From NCBI GenBank assembly GCA_024275825.1, contig JAJRYK010000001.1, forward strand, positions 1 to 64,000: a stretch of DNA of 64,000 bases, written 5' to 3'. This DNA comes from Alphaproteobacteria bacterium. GTDB taxonomy: Bacteria; Pseudomonadota; Alphaproteobacteria; Micavibrionales; Micavibrionaceae. The notes beneath the pieces are model-generated. The model worked only from the letters and a program-made list of their open reading frames with translations. It was not told the DNA's origin and ran no database searches. Shown here one piece after another: positions 49,484-61,941 of the stretch (position 1 is the first letter of the stretch; each line of letters opens with the position of its first letter). The translations under genes and the position numbers were made by a program.

Positions 49484-50033
49484 TATTATGATCGCCATTG
49501 CGATCGGTGTGCTGACCTATGGCCTAACCCTTTATTTCAACCATAATGACCGGCCCAATATGGTTGTGCAGCCAGAGGATAGCGCGCTCATCAAGCCCGT
49601 CCTCGGCAAAATAGCGCCCGATTTTTCATTTACAGACACCAAAGGCAGAGCCCGTGCTTTACGTGATTTTGGAGGTAAGATTGTCATCCTGAATTTCTGG
49701 GCCTCCTGGTGCGCACCATGCATCAAAGAATTCCCGGCGCTAATTGAGCTTGCGAGCACCAATAAGGACGTTGTGCTCATCGCGCTATCTTCAGATTTTG
49801 AATCCAGCGCGATGCACAAATTTATCGAAAAAATGAAGAAAAATCACCCGGCGATCGCGCGCAGCAATATCTACATCGCGCTGGATGAAGACAATCGTAT
49901 TACCGGGCCGCTTTATGAAACATTTAAACTGCCCGAAACCCTGATTATTGATCGCTCACAAATGCTTGCTCATAAGCTGATTGGTGCAAACTGGACAGTT
50001 CTCGGCGTCCAAAACATTCTCTCTGACCTGTGA
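49473..50033 (+). CDS. TlpA/ResA-like thiol-disulfide oxidoreductase
   Basis: A membrane-anchored thioredoxin-fold protein. The N-terminal helix (IMIAIAIGVLTYGLTLYF) faces the periplasm, followed by APDFSFTDTKGRARALRDFGGK and the active site LNFWASWCAPCIKEFPAL. The cis-Pro is in KLPETLIID. As the third gene of a System II set it would keep apocytochrome haem-binding cysteines reduced, like ResA/CcmG. Overlap with ccsA indicates translational coupling. Confidence 0.92.
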   Translation: MKLNIMIAIAIGVLTYGLTLYFNHNDRPNMVVQPEDSALIKPVLGKIAPDFSFTDTKGRARALRDFGGKIVILNFWASWCAPCIKEFPALIELASTNKDVVLIALSSDFESSAMHKFIEKMKKNHPAIARSNIYIALDEDNRITGPLYETFKLPETLIIDRSQMLAHKLIGANWTVLGVQNILSDL

Positions 50034-50144
50034 AAAAACGATAGCATCGCGTAAGTTTTATTTGAATTATTCGTCAAATTTTGTTCTAATGGAGAGATTA
50101 GTTCAAAGAATTTTGACGCAACATGAATCCAGGAGGATAACCGC

Positions 50145-51689
50145 ATGCGAAACGCTGGTGCGAAAAAAACAAAACCCTTTAATGCTGAACAAATATTAGA
50201 GCTCGTCCCGCTCAATGTTATGACCTGTGACCCCAAAAGCTTTGTGATCGATTTCGCAAACCAGTCCAGTATTGATACATTAAACAGCATTGCGCATCTT
50301 TTGCCCGATGGTGTAAGAGGCGATAATATTGTTGGGCAGTGCATTGATATCTTTCACAAAGACCCGTCCCACCAAAGAAAAATGCTAGCCGATACCAGCA
50401 TTTTTCCGTACCAAACCATTATCCGCGTGGGTCCAGAAATGCTCGATCTGCACGTTGAGGCACTCTATTCCGGCAAAAACGTGAAAAAACTGTTGCTGAG
50501 CTGGAGCGTCTGTACAGAGCGCGAGCGCCTGAAGATCATGGTCGATAACATGCCGATCAATATCATGATGGCCGATCCTGAGACACTGGAAATCACCTTC
50601 ATCAATAAAACCAGTGTTGAAACACTGCGCACCATTGAAGACCTTCTTCCAGTTAAGGCCGACGACATGCTGGGCACGTGCATTGACGTATTCCACAAAG
50701 ATCCATCACACCAACGCCGCATTCTGGGCGACGCCAATAATTTACCATGGACTGCCAAAATCAATGTTGGCGATAATATTCTGGACCTCAATGTGGCCGC
50801 TATTCTTGATCATTCCGGACATTATATCGGCCCGATGGTCAGCTGGTCTGTGATCACAGAGCAAGAAACTATGTCTAAAAATATGCTTAATATTTCAGAA
50901 GCCGTCAGCAAATCAGCGGAAGAGCTTCAGGAAACAGCGCAAACCCTCTCTGCAGCAGCAGAAGAATCATCTGTACAATCAACATCTGTGGCTGCGGCAT
51001 CAGAAGAGGCCTCTACGAATGTTCAAACAGTAGCCGCTGCGACAGAGGAAATGACCGCTTCGATCAAGGAAATCTCCGAGCAGGTTAATCGTTCAAACCA
51101 AATCGCATCCGAAGCGGTGGAAAAAGTTGAGCACACCAATAGAACTGTTGAGCAACTCAGCGAAGCCTCGCGCCAAATTGGTGATGTCGTGAGCTTGATT
51201 AACGATATTGCAGAGCAGACAAATCTTCTGGCGCTGAATGCCACGATTGAGGCTGCGCGCGCCTGCGATGCCGGTAAGGGCTTTGCCGTTGTTGCCTCTG
51301 AGGTTAAAAACCTGGCCGCCGAAACTGCCAAGGCCACAGAAGAAATCAGCGAACAAATCAATACCATGCAGACCACAACAAGATCCGCCGTTGACGCCAT
51401 GGGCGCCATTAAAGAAACCATTGAGGTGATCAGCAATGCCAGCAGCTCGATTGCCGCGGCGATTGAAGAGCAAACAGCGACAACAACGGAAATTGCACGC
51501 AACGTTCAAGAAGCCTCGAAGGCCACAGCGGAAGTGAGCAGTAATATCACGAACGTCCAAACCGCCGCCGAACAAACAGGGAAAGCTGCAACGGATCTGC
51601 TCAATCTGGCGAATGGCCTGTCTGAGCAATCTAGCGACATGAATGGACAGGTCACAACCTTCCTTGAGGGCAGCGACAAAGAAAACTAA
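50145..51689 (+). CDS. Soluble methyl-accepting chemotaxis protein with two PAS domains
   Basis: A cytoplasmic chemoreceptor of 514 residues without transmembrane segments. Two tandem PAS-like domains (about 15-125 and 135-245) are internal duplicates, each containing the block [13 protein letters not shown]. The signalling domain has the hairpin tip [37 protein letters not shown], quoted only in part, with heptad repeats on both sides. The usual A-G-E of the tip is A-C-D (Cys374). The start has an AGGAGG site 6 bases upstream. No other che genes are in the window. Confidence 0.93.
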   Translation: MRNAGAKKTKPFNAEQILELVPLNVMTCDPKSFVIDFANQSSIDTLNSIAHLLPDGVRGDNIVGQCIDIFHKDPSHQRKMLADTSIFPYQTIIRVGPEMLDLHVEALYSGKNVKKLLLSWSVCTERERLKIMVDNMPINIMMADPETLEITFINKTSVETLRTIEDLLPVKADDMLGTCIDVFHKDPSHQRRILGDANNLPWTAKINVGDNILDLNVAAILDHSGHYIGPMVSWSVITEQETMSKNMLNISEAVSKSAEELQETAQTLSAAAEESSVQSTSVAAASEEASTNVQTVAAATEEMTASIKEISEQVNRSNQIASEAVEKVEHTNRTVEQLSEASRQIGDVVSLINDIAEQTNLLALNATIEAARACDAGKGFAVVASEVKNLAAETAKATEEISEQINTMQTTTRSAVDAMGAIKETIEVISNASSSIAAAIEEQTATTTEIARNVQEASKATAEVSSNITNVQTAAEQTGKAATDLLNLANGLSEQSSDMNGQVTTFLEGSDKEN

Positions 51690-51732
51690 GCGCTAAAAAC
51701 GACTATTTATAATCTGATCTTCATTTTAAAAC

Positions 51733-51769
51733 GGCCCCTATCATTTTAGTGATGAAGGGCCATTTTTTT
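51733..51769 (+). terminator. Terminator after the chemoreceptor gene
   Basis: GGCCC(C)TATCA pairs with TGATGAAGGGCC around a short loop, followed by ATTTTTTT. It lies 44 bp after the stop. Confidence 0.85.
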
Positions 51770-51899
51770 ATAAATCCACCACCTAAAGTACGACAAATAA
51801 AATAAAACTGTGTAATCAGCCATTTCATAACAGTGCAAAATTAGGTATAGTGTCCCGGTTATACGCATTTCGCAGCCCCCCTAATCAAGCGACAAAATC

Positions 51900-54800
51900 A
51901 TGCCAAAAAAACTAATCGCCGAAGCCTTAAAATCTCTCCCCGCCAAAGCATCAAAAGCACAAAAAAACCTTCTTGAGGGGCTGGGGCGACATGTACCATC
52001 CGCGGATGTGAAGCTGTTCGACAATGATTTATTTCTGGAGATGACCACCTCGCATTGGCAGCTTGCTAAAACACGCAAAGCACATGAGCCGAAAATTACG
52101 GTTTACTGCCCGCTCTCCCATACCGGGAAATTGCGCAAAACTGTAATCGATATCGTTAGCGATGATATGGCGTTTCTGGTAGATTCTGTTGCGGCTGAAA
52201 TTAACCGCCACGGTCTCTTAATTGATTTCCTAAGTCATCCCTTTTTCTACGCTAAATATAACAGCAAAAATCAGTTAACTGATTTCAGCATAGATCCTAA
52301 AAAGGGCTATACACGCCAGTCTCACATTCATATTCACATCAAAGACACCATTTCTGATGATATCCTGGAAGAGCTGGAGAGCGGCCTTTATAACGTCATG
52401 AAAGATGTGCAGGTGTCCAATATGGATTGGCGCAAAATGCTACACCGGCTAGAAGATGCACGCGGTGAACTGGCGAAAGCCCGCACCAAAAGAGAGCCAA
52501 AAGAAATTGAAAAATATTGTTCCTTTCTGGATTACCTGCACGACAATAACTTTACCTTGCTGGGCTACAGAGAATACGAATTCACCGAAACCAAGAACGG
52601 GCTAAAAAGCAAAATCGTAAAAGACGCAGGGCTAGGTCTGCTCAATGATGATGTTCGCCCCGTCTATGTGAATGATTTGGAAGAAGGTCTGCCCCGTAAC
52701 TTACAAGAGCTGCGCCGGAAATTACCACCAGTCTCTATCTCTAAAACCAATCGCCTGGCCACCGTTCACCGCCGCGTGCCAATGGATGCGATTGCGGTTA
52801 AAACCTATGATATTGAGGGTAATGTTAAGGGCGAGAAGCTCTTCCTCGGCCTCTTTACCTCCGTAACCTATTCCCGCAGCGTTGCCGATGTGCCATATTT
52901 GCGCGAAAAAGTTGATGCCGTCATGGCGATGTCGGATTTCCTGCCGCAATCTCACGACCGCAAGGGTTTGCGCCATATTCTCGAAAAATACCCGCGTGAT
53001 GAGCTGTTCCAGATCTCTTAAAAAGAACTGCTGGAGATTGGCCTGAACATTCTGCGCCTGCAAGAGCGTCAGCGCGTCGCGCTGTTTATGCGCCGCGATC
53101 CCTTTGGCCGCTATATATCTTGCCTGATCTATATTCCGCGCGAGCGTTTTGGCTCTACATTACGCAAACGTATGGGGGAAATCTTGAGCGAAGAACTCAA
53201 TGCCGAGATTTCCAGCTTCTTCACCAGCCTCGATGATTCCGTCTTTGCGCGCGTGATGTTTATGATGAAGGTTGAGCAGAAAAATCCACCTAAATTCGTC
53301 GCCAGAACCATCGAAGAAATGCTGCAAGAAGAGGCGCAAACCTGGCAAGAACGTCTGGGCGATGCACTGACCAAAAAATTAACCGACGAAGATAAAATTC
53401 TGGCGCTTACCTTAAAGTATGGTGAAGCATTTCCAATCAGTTACACCGTTCGTTTTAAAGCTAAGCAATCCATATTTGATATCTATAAAATTGAAGACGC
53501 GCTTGAAACAAACCGGCTTCAGCTTGACCTTTATAAGCAGGAAGATGAAAATGGCGGACAAGTCCGCCTAAAAGTCTACAACCCCGGCAGTCCAATCATT
53601 TTGTCCGAGGTCATGCCAATTTTGGGACATATGGGCGTACGCGCCATTTCAGAGCTGCCCTTTGAAATCACACCCGCCGGCGATAGCGAGCCCGTCTGGA
53701 TTCATGATTTTCATCTGGAAGTTCCGGATCGCGAAAAAGTACCTGAGTTGGAGCAAGTCAAAGAAAAATTCGAGGCAGCCTTCACCAAAATCTGGTACGG
53801 CACCATGGATAGCGATGCCCTCAACACACTGGTTATGCGCGCCGCCATGGATTGGGACGAAATTGTGACCCTACGCACCTATGTCCGTTATCTCAAACAA
53901 ATAAAATTCCCGTTTGGTCGTTTGTTCGTTGAGAAAACACTGGTCGAAAACCCCAAGATTGCCGGACTTATGACTGATCTTTTCCGCGCGCAGCTCGATC
54001 CGAAAATCAGCAGAAAACAAGCAGACGAAGACTCTGCGGCCTATGAATCTGCCTTAGAAACAGCACTGGAGAATGTCACGTCCCTGGATCAGGACCATAT
54101 TTTGCGCAGCATTACCAATCTGATCATTGCGACGCTCAGAACAAATTTCTTCCAGCTGGATGATGATGGGCAGCACAAGCCTTATCTCTCAATCAAGCTT
54201 GATTGTACGAAAATTGACGATTTACCAGCCCCCAAACCCTACCGCGAGACCTTCACCTATTCTCGCCGCGTCGAGGGTGTTCACTTGCGTGGTGATAAAA
54301 TCGCGCGGGGCGGCTTGCGCTGGTCCGACCGTCACGAGGATTACCGCACCGAAGTGCTCGGCCTGATGAAGGCGCAAATGGTCAAAAACTCCGTGATCGT
54401 TCCCGTGGGCGCAAAGGGCGGTTTTGTGGTCAAAACTGAGACAAATACACGCGATGAATTTATCGCTGAAGGCATTGAGTGCTATAAAATTTTCATCCGT
54501 GGCCTGCTCGACATTGCCGATAACCGCAAGGGTGAGAAAATCATTCCACCAAAAGACGTTGTCCGACGTGATGGAGATGATCCATATCTGGTTGTGGCTG
54601 CTGATAAGGGCACCGCGACCTTCTCTGACATCGCCAATGGCCTATCACAAGAATACGGATTCTGGCTCGATGATGCCTTCGCCTCTGGCGGCTCGGCGGG
54701 CTATGATCATAAAAAGATGGGCATTACTGCCCGCGGCGCGTGGGAATCGGTCAAGCTACATTTCCGTCACCTCAATCACAACACACAAACGCAAAATTTC

Positions 54801-56699
54801 GACGTGATCGGTGTCGGTGACATGGGCGGGGATGTCTTCGGCAATGGCATGATTCTTTCCGAGCATATACGGCTCGTCGGTGCGTTTAACCACCTGCATA
54901 TCGTCTGTGACCCAGACCCAGACCCGGCCAGTAGCTTTAAGGAGCGTAAACGCCTATTCAACAAGGTAAAAGGCTGGGACGCATATGATACATCCAAACT
55001 CTCCAAAGGCGGCCGCATTTACTCGCGCAGCGATAAAGTCCTGACCCTGACACCAGAGATCCAAAAACGCTTTGATATTGATAAGGAAAAAGTCACACCG
55101 CTGGAACTGATGAATAAAATCCTCAAGGCACGCGCGGACCTTCTCTGGTTTGGCGGTATTGGTACTTATATCAAATCTAGCGACGAGACAGACGCCGATG
55201 CGGGTGATAAGGCCAATGATGCCATCCGTATCGATGCGCTGGAACTGCGCACCAAAGTCATTGGTGAAGGCGCAAATCTGGGCATCACCCAGCGTGGCCG
55301 GATTGAGTTTTCCGCCCATGGCGGCCTGATCAACACAGACTTTGTCGATAATTCCGGCGGCGTTGATTCCTCTGACCATGAGGTAAACATCAAAATTTTA
55401 CTCACCGAGATCATGAAGAAAAAATCCAACACCATGGATTTAAAGGCGCGCAATAAACTGCTCGAAAGCATGACCGAAGAGGTCGCCGATCACGTTCTGC
55501 GCAATAACTATCAGCAAGCGCAAGCCATTAGCTTGGCTGAGTTACAAGCCGCCGATAACCTCAAAATCCAGGAAGAATTTATCCAGGATATGGAGCGCAA
55601 TCACGGGCTGGATCGTAGCGGCGAAGATTTACCCGATCAGGAAGAAATTGAAAATCGCCTGCGTATGGGCAAGGGCTTAACACGACCAGAGCTTTGTGTA
55701 CTAATTTCCTATGCCAAAATCCGTTTCACACAGGAGTTACTCGCCTCTGACATTCCGGACCGCCCGGAAATGCAGGACTGGCTGATTAAATACTTCCCCA
55801 AAGCTATTCAGGATAAATTTAGCAAAGAGCTACTAAAGCACCGTTTGGGCCGTGAAATTATTGCAACCCGCATGGCCAGTTCGATGGTCAACCGCATGGG
55901 CCCCACCTTTGTGCTCGAGCAAATGAAAAAAACCGGCGCGAGCAGCGCCGACATCGCCGAAGCTTACCTCGTCACGCGTGAGGCCTTTGGCCTGCGCCAG
56001 CTTTGGGATAATATCGAGGCGATGGATAACCAAGTTCCTGCGGAGGTGCAGCTCAAAGCGATGCGTTCACTCTCTCGCCTGACGGAACATACCGTAAATT
56101 GGTTTTTAACCCGTATGGGTCGCAAGCTAGATATGAGCCAGGACATAGAAATTTTTGGCGACAATATTGCACTCTTGCGCAAAAACATCAATAAGCTCTT
56201 AACCAAAAGCTTAAAAGAAAGCATCAAACAACGCAGTGATTCGCGTGAACGTGATGGACTTGCTCCAAAACTGGCAAAAGACATTGCCCTGCTGCCTGCC
56301 CTATCTTCAGCTTGCGATATTATCCGCATTTCTGTTGAGCATAAAACAGACCTGTTTGATACGGCGCGTGCGTATTTTGATTTGGGCGAGGCTTTCCATT
56401 TCGATTGGCTCCGTCGTCAAACCCGTTATTTGGAGGCCTATGATTACTGGCAAAGCGAAGCGAAAGAGGGGATCATCGATCAACTCTTTAGCGCGCAAGC
56501 AGGCTTAACCGTTCATATTCTAGAGGACATGAAGCGTAAAAACACCAACGGTGATTTGGTAGATCAATGGCTAACAAAGAACGAAAAACTGGTAAATCAG
56601 CACAGCACCTTCTTCGAACAAATTCGTGAGAGTGGCGCCGTTGAGCTGTCTATCCTCGTTCTGGCGGTGCAGCGTTTGCGCAATATTTATGGCGGCTAA
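51900..56699 (+). pseudogene. gdhB: NAD-specific glutamate dehydrogenase (large, GDH-180 type) interrupted by one in-frame stop
   Basis: Two open segments in the same frame, 51900-53021 (373 codons) and 53022-56699, form a 1600-codon gene of the L-GDH/Bac_GDH family that oxidatively deaminates glutamate. The region across the stop is continuous: the first part ends YPRDELFQIS, then TAA, then KELLEIGLNILRLQERQRVALF, which homologues have as one segment. Catalytic-domain blocks include GGLRWSDRHEDYRTEVLGLM, MVKNSVIVPVGAKGGFV (the catalytic Lys region), DMGGDVFGNGM and GEGANLGITQRGR. No other stop or shift is seen, so it is a very recent loss, an error or a readthrough. The second part contains no ribosome site near the ATG at 53088. 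As written, the enzyme would be inactive unless the stop is suppressed. Confidence 0.9.
53019..53021 (+). other. In-frame TAA within the glutamate dehydrogenase gene
   Basis: Context is TCT TAA AAA GAA. A single change (for example GAA to TAA, or CAA to TAA) would explain it, and many homologues have an acidic residue or Val here. Reading continues open for 1226 further codons. Confidence 0.85.
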
Positions 56700-56704
56700 C
56701 GCGC

Positions 56705-57613
56705 TTAAATAAACACCAAAAACGCGGCTGCAAGTACCAAAACGCCATAGATCGTATTTGATTTGAAAATATCGAGGCTGCTTTGCGGGCTCTCCGGTTG
56801 CCAGGCTTTGACTTGCCAGAGCATATGCACCGCAGCAGGCATCAAGAAATGTGTGTAATATACAGCATTATTGGTCATATGAAACGCCGCCCCTAGAAAC
56901 ACCAGCGCCAGCACATAAAACCCGATCACCCAGCGGCGGCTATGCGCCCCGAATTTCAATGCTGTTGATTTAATTCCCGCCAGCGCATCATCTTCTCTGT
57001 CCTGATGCGCATAAATCGTGTCATAGCCCAAGGTCCAAAATATGCCGGAGAGATATAAAAGCGCAGCAGGCCAGGCCAGCGCGCCCGTTACCGCGCTCCA
57101 CCCCATCAGCGCTCCAAAATTAAATGTGAGGCCGAGAAAAGCCTGCGGCCACCATGTGATACGCTTCATCAATGGATAGATCGCAATTAAAGGCAGGCTT
57201 GCCGCGCCCAGAATAATCGTCAACCCATTCATCTGCAGCAAAATCAACAACCCCGCCAGCAAAAGTAGCGCCAAAAATCCAAACGCAGCGCGCGGTAACA
57301 CAGCGCCAGAGGCCAGCGGGCGGGCGGATGTGCGCTCCACCTTCATATCCAGTTTCCGGTCCCATAAATCATTCATCACGCACCCGGCGGCGCGCATCAC
57401 AACTGCGCCCACACCGAACAGCACAAATATCCCCCAGCTACGCACCGTCATCCCTGCCAAACCTCCAGAGGCCAACATAATCGCCCACCAGCCCGGCAGC
57501 AAAAGCAGCCAAATCCCAATCGGCCGGTCAAGCCGTGCCAGATAAGCAAAGGGCCGAATCACCTCAGGCAGATGAGAAATCCAATTTTTTGTTTGAATAT
57601 CAGTGAAACTCAT
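56705..57613 (-). CDS. ubiA: 4-hydroxybenzoate polyprenyltransferase
   Basis: Attaches the polyprenyl chain to 4-hydroxybenzoate in ubiquinone synthesis. Multi-span membrane protein (about 9 helices) with two Asp-rich motifs: [16 protein letters not shown] and [14 protein letters not shown] chose the ATG at 57613 ([11 protein letters not shown]); the frame is open 5 codons further. Its stop is 5 bp from the end of the glutamate dehydrogenase gene, tail to tail. The start lies 9 bp from the left arm of a perfect 36-bp inverted repeat shared with rsmE. Confidence 0.93.
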   Translation of the reverse strand: MSFTDIQTKNWISHLPEVIRPFAYLARLDRPIGIWLLLLPGWWAIMLASGGLAGMTVRSWGIFVLFGVGAVVMRAAGCVMNDLWDRKLDMKVERTSARPLASGAVLPRAAFGFLALLLLAGLLILLQMNGLTIILGAASLPLIAIYPLMKRITWWPQAFLGLTFNFGALMGWSAVTGALAWPAALLYLSGIFWTLGYDTIYAHQDREDDALAGIKSTALKFGAHSRRWVIGFYVLALVFLGAAFHMTNNAVYYTHFLMPAAVHMLWQVKAWQPESPQSSLDIFKSNTIYGVLVLAAAFLVFI

Positions 57614-57622
57614 TATTAAAAA

Positions 57623-57787
57623 AACCACAGATGAACACGGATGAACACAGATAATTTTTTAAGGCGTCATTTCGAGCAAGGTAGAGAAATCTAAGCAAAG
57701 CGCAACTGGATCAAATTTCTCCATGCGCTTCACCCTACTCAGGGTGGCCATAAAATTATCTGTGTTCATCCGTGTTCATCTGTGGTT
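57623..57787. repeat. Perfect 36-bp inverted repeat pair enclosing a REP-like core
   Basis: The arms 57623-57658 and 57752-57787 (beginning AACCACAGATGAACACGG) are exact inverted copies of 36 bp. The 93-base centre contains another palindrome-like part (GTCATTTCGAGCAAGG...GAGAAAT / ATTTCTC). The pair covers almost the whole gap between the divergent ubiA and rsmE genes, so the promoters of both must be within it. An older, diverged relative is at 14313-14385. Confidence 0.92.
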
Positions 57788-57796
57788 AAAAAAACT

Positions 57797-58522
57797 ATGA
57801 TAAAAAACGTTACAAAATTACCGCGACTTTATGTTACGGATGCTCTGCAAGGGGGGAGGCTGCTTTCTCTGGCCAGCCAGCCTATGCATTATTTTAAAAC
57901 CGTGCTGCGCCGGCAGCCCGGGGATTTCTTTCGGGTCTTTAACGGTCGTGATGGGGAATGGCTGGCGCAAATTAATGAGCTAAGCAAGCGTAATGGCTCC
58001 GCTCTTGTAACGGAGCGCATTCGAAAACAGCCACAATCGAAACCAGCCGTCCATTTATTACTTTCACCCGTGAAGAAACATCGCCTTGATATGATTATCG
58101 AGAAATCTGTGGAGCTTGGAGTCACTGATTTTCAGCCAATTTTGATGCAGCGCACGGACGTACGGAAAATAAATACGCGCCGCATCGAAATACAAATCAT
58201 TGAGGCCACCGAACAATGTGAACGCTTGACAATTCCGACCTTGCACACACTCCAGCCGATGGAGAGTATCATCGCTAAATGGGACAAAAGCATACCCCTA
58301 TATGCATGTTTGGAGCGCAGCGATTCTAAAATACTCAGCGCCTATGATGTGAAAGGCGATGCCGCATTTTTAATCGGCCCGGTCGGCGGGTTTTCGGATG
58401 ACGAATGTTCATGGCTAAACACGCAAAACCATGTGCAAGCCACATCACTCGGGGAAACGGTCTTACGGTGCGAAACGGCGGCGCTGGCGTGCCTGAGTTA
58501 TCACATGCTGACAAACAGCTGA
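57797..58522 (+). CDS. rsmE: 16S rRNA (uracil-1498-N3) methyltransferase
   Basis: An SPOUT-class (knotted) methyltransferase for U1498. The N-terminal PUA-like part starts LPRLYVTDALQGGRLLSL with HYFKTVLR. The catalytic part has LLLSPVKKHRLDMIIEKSVELGV, EATEQCERLTIP, LIGPVGGFSDDE and LGETVLRCETAALA, all standard family blocks. I chose the ATG at 57797 (MIKNVTKL); an in-frame GTG at 57782 lies inside the repeat arm. Confidence 0.94.
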   Translation: MIKNVTKLPRLYVTDALQGGRLLSLASQPMHYFKTVLRRQPGDFFRVFNGRDGEWLAQINELSKRNGSALVTERIRKQPQSKPAVHLLLSPVKKHRLDMIIEKSVELGVTDFQPILMQRTDVRKINTRRIEIQIIEATEQCERLTIPTLHTLQPMESIIAKWDKSIPLYACLERSDSKILSAYDVKGDAAFLIGPVGGFSDDECSWLNTQNHVQATSLGETVLRCETAALACLSYHMLTNS

Positions 58523-58665
58523 AAAACTTTACCCAGATTTCTCAAACGGCACTTGCATTTAGTGCACTATATTTATATCAGTAACTTAAGCACCATCACG
58601 TATAGACCATGGCCTTGAATTAGGGCATAATGTTGCCGGAGCACATCAACAAAAGATAGATTCAC

Positions 58666-59514
58666 ATGCGATTTTTTTCTTTATTCCTGAGTTTGGTTAT
58701 CACGATCATCGCCAGCCCTGCGCTGGCTGACACAATCGTCGGCGCGCCGGTTGAGTGGGGCACGAACCTCCAAGACGCAGCATCGCCGACAGCCGAGCAT
58801 ATTCGTGACTTTCATAACCTTCTGCTTTGGATCATCTCTAGCATTACGCTTTTTGTTTTACTGCTTCTGATCTATGTGGTGCTGCGCTTTAATAAAAAGG
58901 CCAACCCCAAACCTGCAAAATTCTCGCACAACATCTTGATCGAAGTCATATGGACCGTTGTGCCGATCGTTATTTTGATCATCATTGTTATCCCGTCTAT
59001 GAAGCTTTTGTATTTCACGGACCGCACTGAAAATCCAGAAATGACGCTAAAAATCACCGGATACCAATGGTATTGGGGCTATGAATATCCTGACCATGAC
59101 GACATTAACTTCCTGTCTTACATGGTGCCGGATGATGAAATCGACACAGCAAAAAACCAGACGCGCCTGCTCTCTACCGATAATGTTGTGGTTCTGCCAA
59201 TCGATACAAATATCGCGCTGCAAGTGACCGCCGCCGATGTAATACACGCCTTTGCGCTGCCAGCGCTCGGCATTAAAATCGACGCCATTCCGGGCCGTTT
59301 GAACGAAACATGGGTGCGCATTAACAAACCCGGCATCTATTACGGCCAGTGTTCAGAGCTGTGCGGGAAAGACCATTCCTATATGCCGATTGAGATTCGC
59401 GCCGTAACCAAGGAAGAGTTCGAAGCCTGGACCATCAAAGCAAAAGACGAATTTACGAGCCTGTGGCCGCAAGACAAAATCAATCTTGAATTTGCTTACT
59501 TACAAGATCAATAA
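58666..59514 (+). CDS. ctaC: Cytochrome c oxidase subunit II
   Basis: The CuA subunit of the haem-copper oxidase. Signal peptide to about residue 22 (IIASPALA), two transmembrane helices (LLLWIISSITLFVLLLLIYVVLRF split across lines; WTVVPIVILIIIVIPSM), then the cupredoxin domain. CuA ligands are the His in DVIHAFALPALGIK, and Cys, Glu, Cys, His and Met in YGQCSELCGKDHSYMPI. An aromatic stretch GYQWYWGYEYP for electron entry is present. No haem-c extension is visible. The next gene, ctaD, follows after 51 bp. Confidence 0.96.
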   Translation: MRFFSLFLSLVITIIASPALADTIVGAPVEWGTNLQDAASPTAEHIRDFHNLLLWIISSITLFVLLLLIYVVLRFNKKANPKPAKFSHNILIEVIWTVVPIVILIIIVIPSMKLLYFTDRTENPEMTLKITGYQWYWGYEYPDHDDINFLSYMVPDDEIDTAKNQTRLLSTDNVVVLPIDTNIALQVTAADVIHAFALPALGIKIDAIPGRLNETWVRINKPGIYYGQCSELCGKDHSYMPIEIRAVTKEEFEAWTIKAKDEFTSLWPQDKINLEFAYLQDQ

Positions 59515-59562
59515 AAATACTGAAATTAAAGACCATATAATTAAAGACAAAAAGGATGCTAA

Positions 59563-61152
<1,590 letters not shown>

Positions 61153-61182
61153 GCCATAAATCTCAACCACATAGACAAAATA

Positions 61183-61210
61183 AAACGGGCCCTTATGAGG
61201 CCCGTTTTTT
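61183..61210 (+). terminator. Terminator after ctaD
   Basis: AAACGGGCC / GGCCCGTTT, six-base loop and a T-run, 31 bp after the ctaD stop. Downstream ctaB must use its own promoter or readthrough. Confidence 0.9.
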
Positions 61211-61265
61211 ATATTTCAGGGGTCAGAATTTGTAAACAAACCTCATTCATGCTACAGCTGGTCCT

Positions 61266-61898
61266 ATGTCTATAAACGCCGCAGCATATGAATCACCTTC
61301 TGCACCGGCTGTAAACTTGGGGTTTACAGGGGCTTCTATGGCTTATTCACCGCCGCGCCAACAGGGGCAGATAACATCCCTCCATGAACAACAAGCGACA
61401 GAAGAAGAACAGAGTAACGTTGGAAACACTGAGACTGGCAGCCTTGACCTTCTCTACCCTTCTGAACCTGAACGCGCAATTTTAAACAAGCTGCGGTCCC
61501 TCTATAATCAATATGATGATGTTGCCGCGGCGCATTTAATCATCAAAGTTTTGCAAGAAAGCGAATATCTATCTGCAAGACTTTATGAAGAACTTTCGCT
61601 CTTCACTGAACAGCTTCAAGAGAGCAGCTACTCAATTGAAGCGCAATGTTTGTGCAATGACATACAAAACCACTTCCTCCCGGGCTTTACGCAAGGGTTG
61701 AACGTTGATTTATCATCACTCACCGCCGATGATGGACCTGTGATATCTAACAAGGAAAATGTTGGCAGCAGCCGGAATAGCGGCCTTGTTGGAAAAGTTG
61801 CAACGGCAGAAACAATGCAAGAAAACCTTGAAGCCTTAAAACGCACGAATGCTGCTCTAGCCTCCAATCTTGCGCCGCCAGGATTAAACGCCGCTTAA
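61266..61898 (+). CDS. Hypothetical protein (210 aa) inserted between ctaD and ctaB
   Basis: Unknown family. It has no signal peptide or membrane segment. The first 60 residues are Ser/Gln/Pro/Thr-rich and disordered, then a helical core (AILNKLRSLYNQYDDVAAAHLIIKVLQES, quoted in part) and a low-complexity C-terminus. Two cysteines sit in EAQCLCNDIQNH (CLC). It lies after a terminator and 43 bp before ctaB, which in most alphaproteobacteria is nearer ctaD. So it looks like an insertion into the oxidase operon. Whether it belongs to oxidase assembly is not shown. Confidence 0.65.
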   Translation: MSINAAAYESPSAPAVNLGFTGASMAYSPPRQQGQITSLHEQQATEEEQSNVGNTETGSLDLLYPSEPERAILNKLRSLYNQYDDVAAAHLIIKVLQESEYLSARLYEELSLFTEQLQESSYSIEAQCLCNDIQNHFLPGFTQGLNVDLSSLTADDGPVISNKENVGSSRNSGLVGKVATAETMQENLEALKRTNAALASNLAPPGLNAA

Positions 61899-61941
61899 AA
61901 AACCCGCTGTTTTTTTGCGCGCCATATGCTACATATGGCCT

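Noticed and set aside
53022-53087. Separate short downstream glutamate dehydrogenase gene starting at ATG 53088
   Set aside because: No ribosome site; the bases before 53088 already encode conserved family sequence in the same frame, so it is one gene with a stop.
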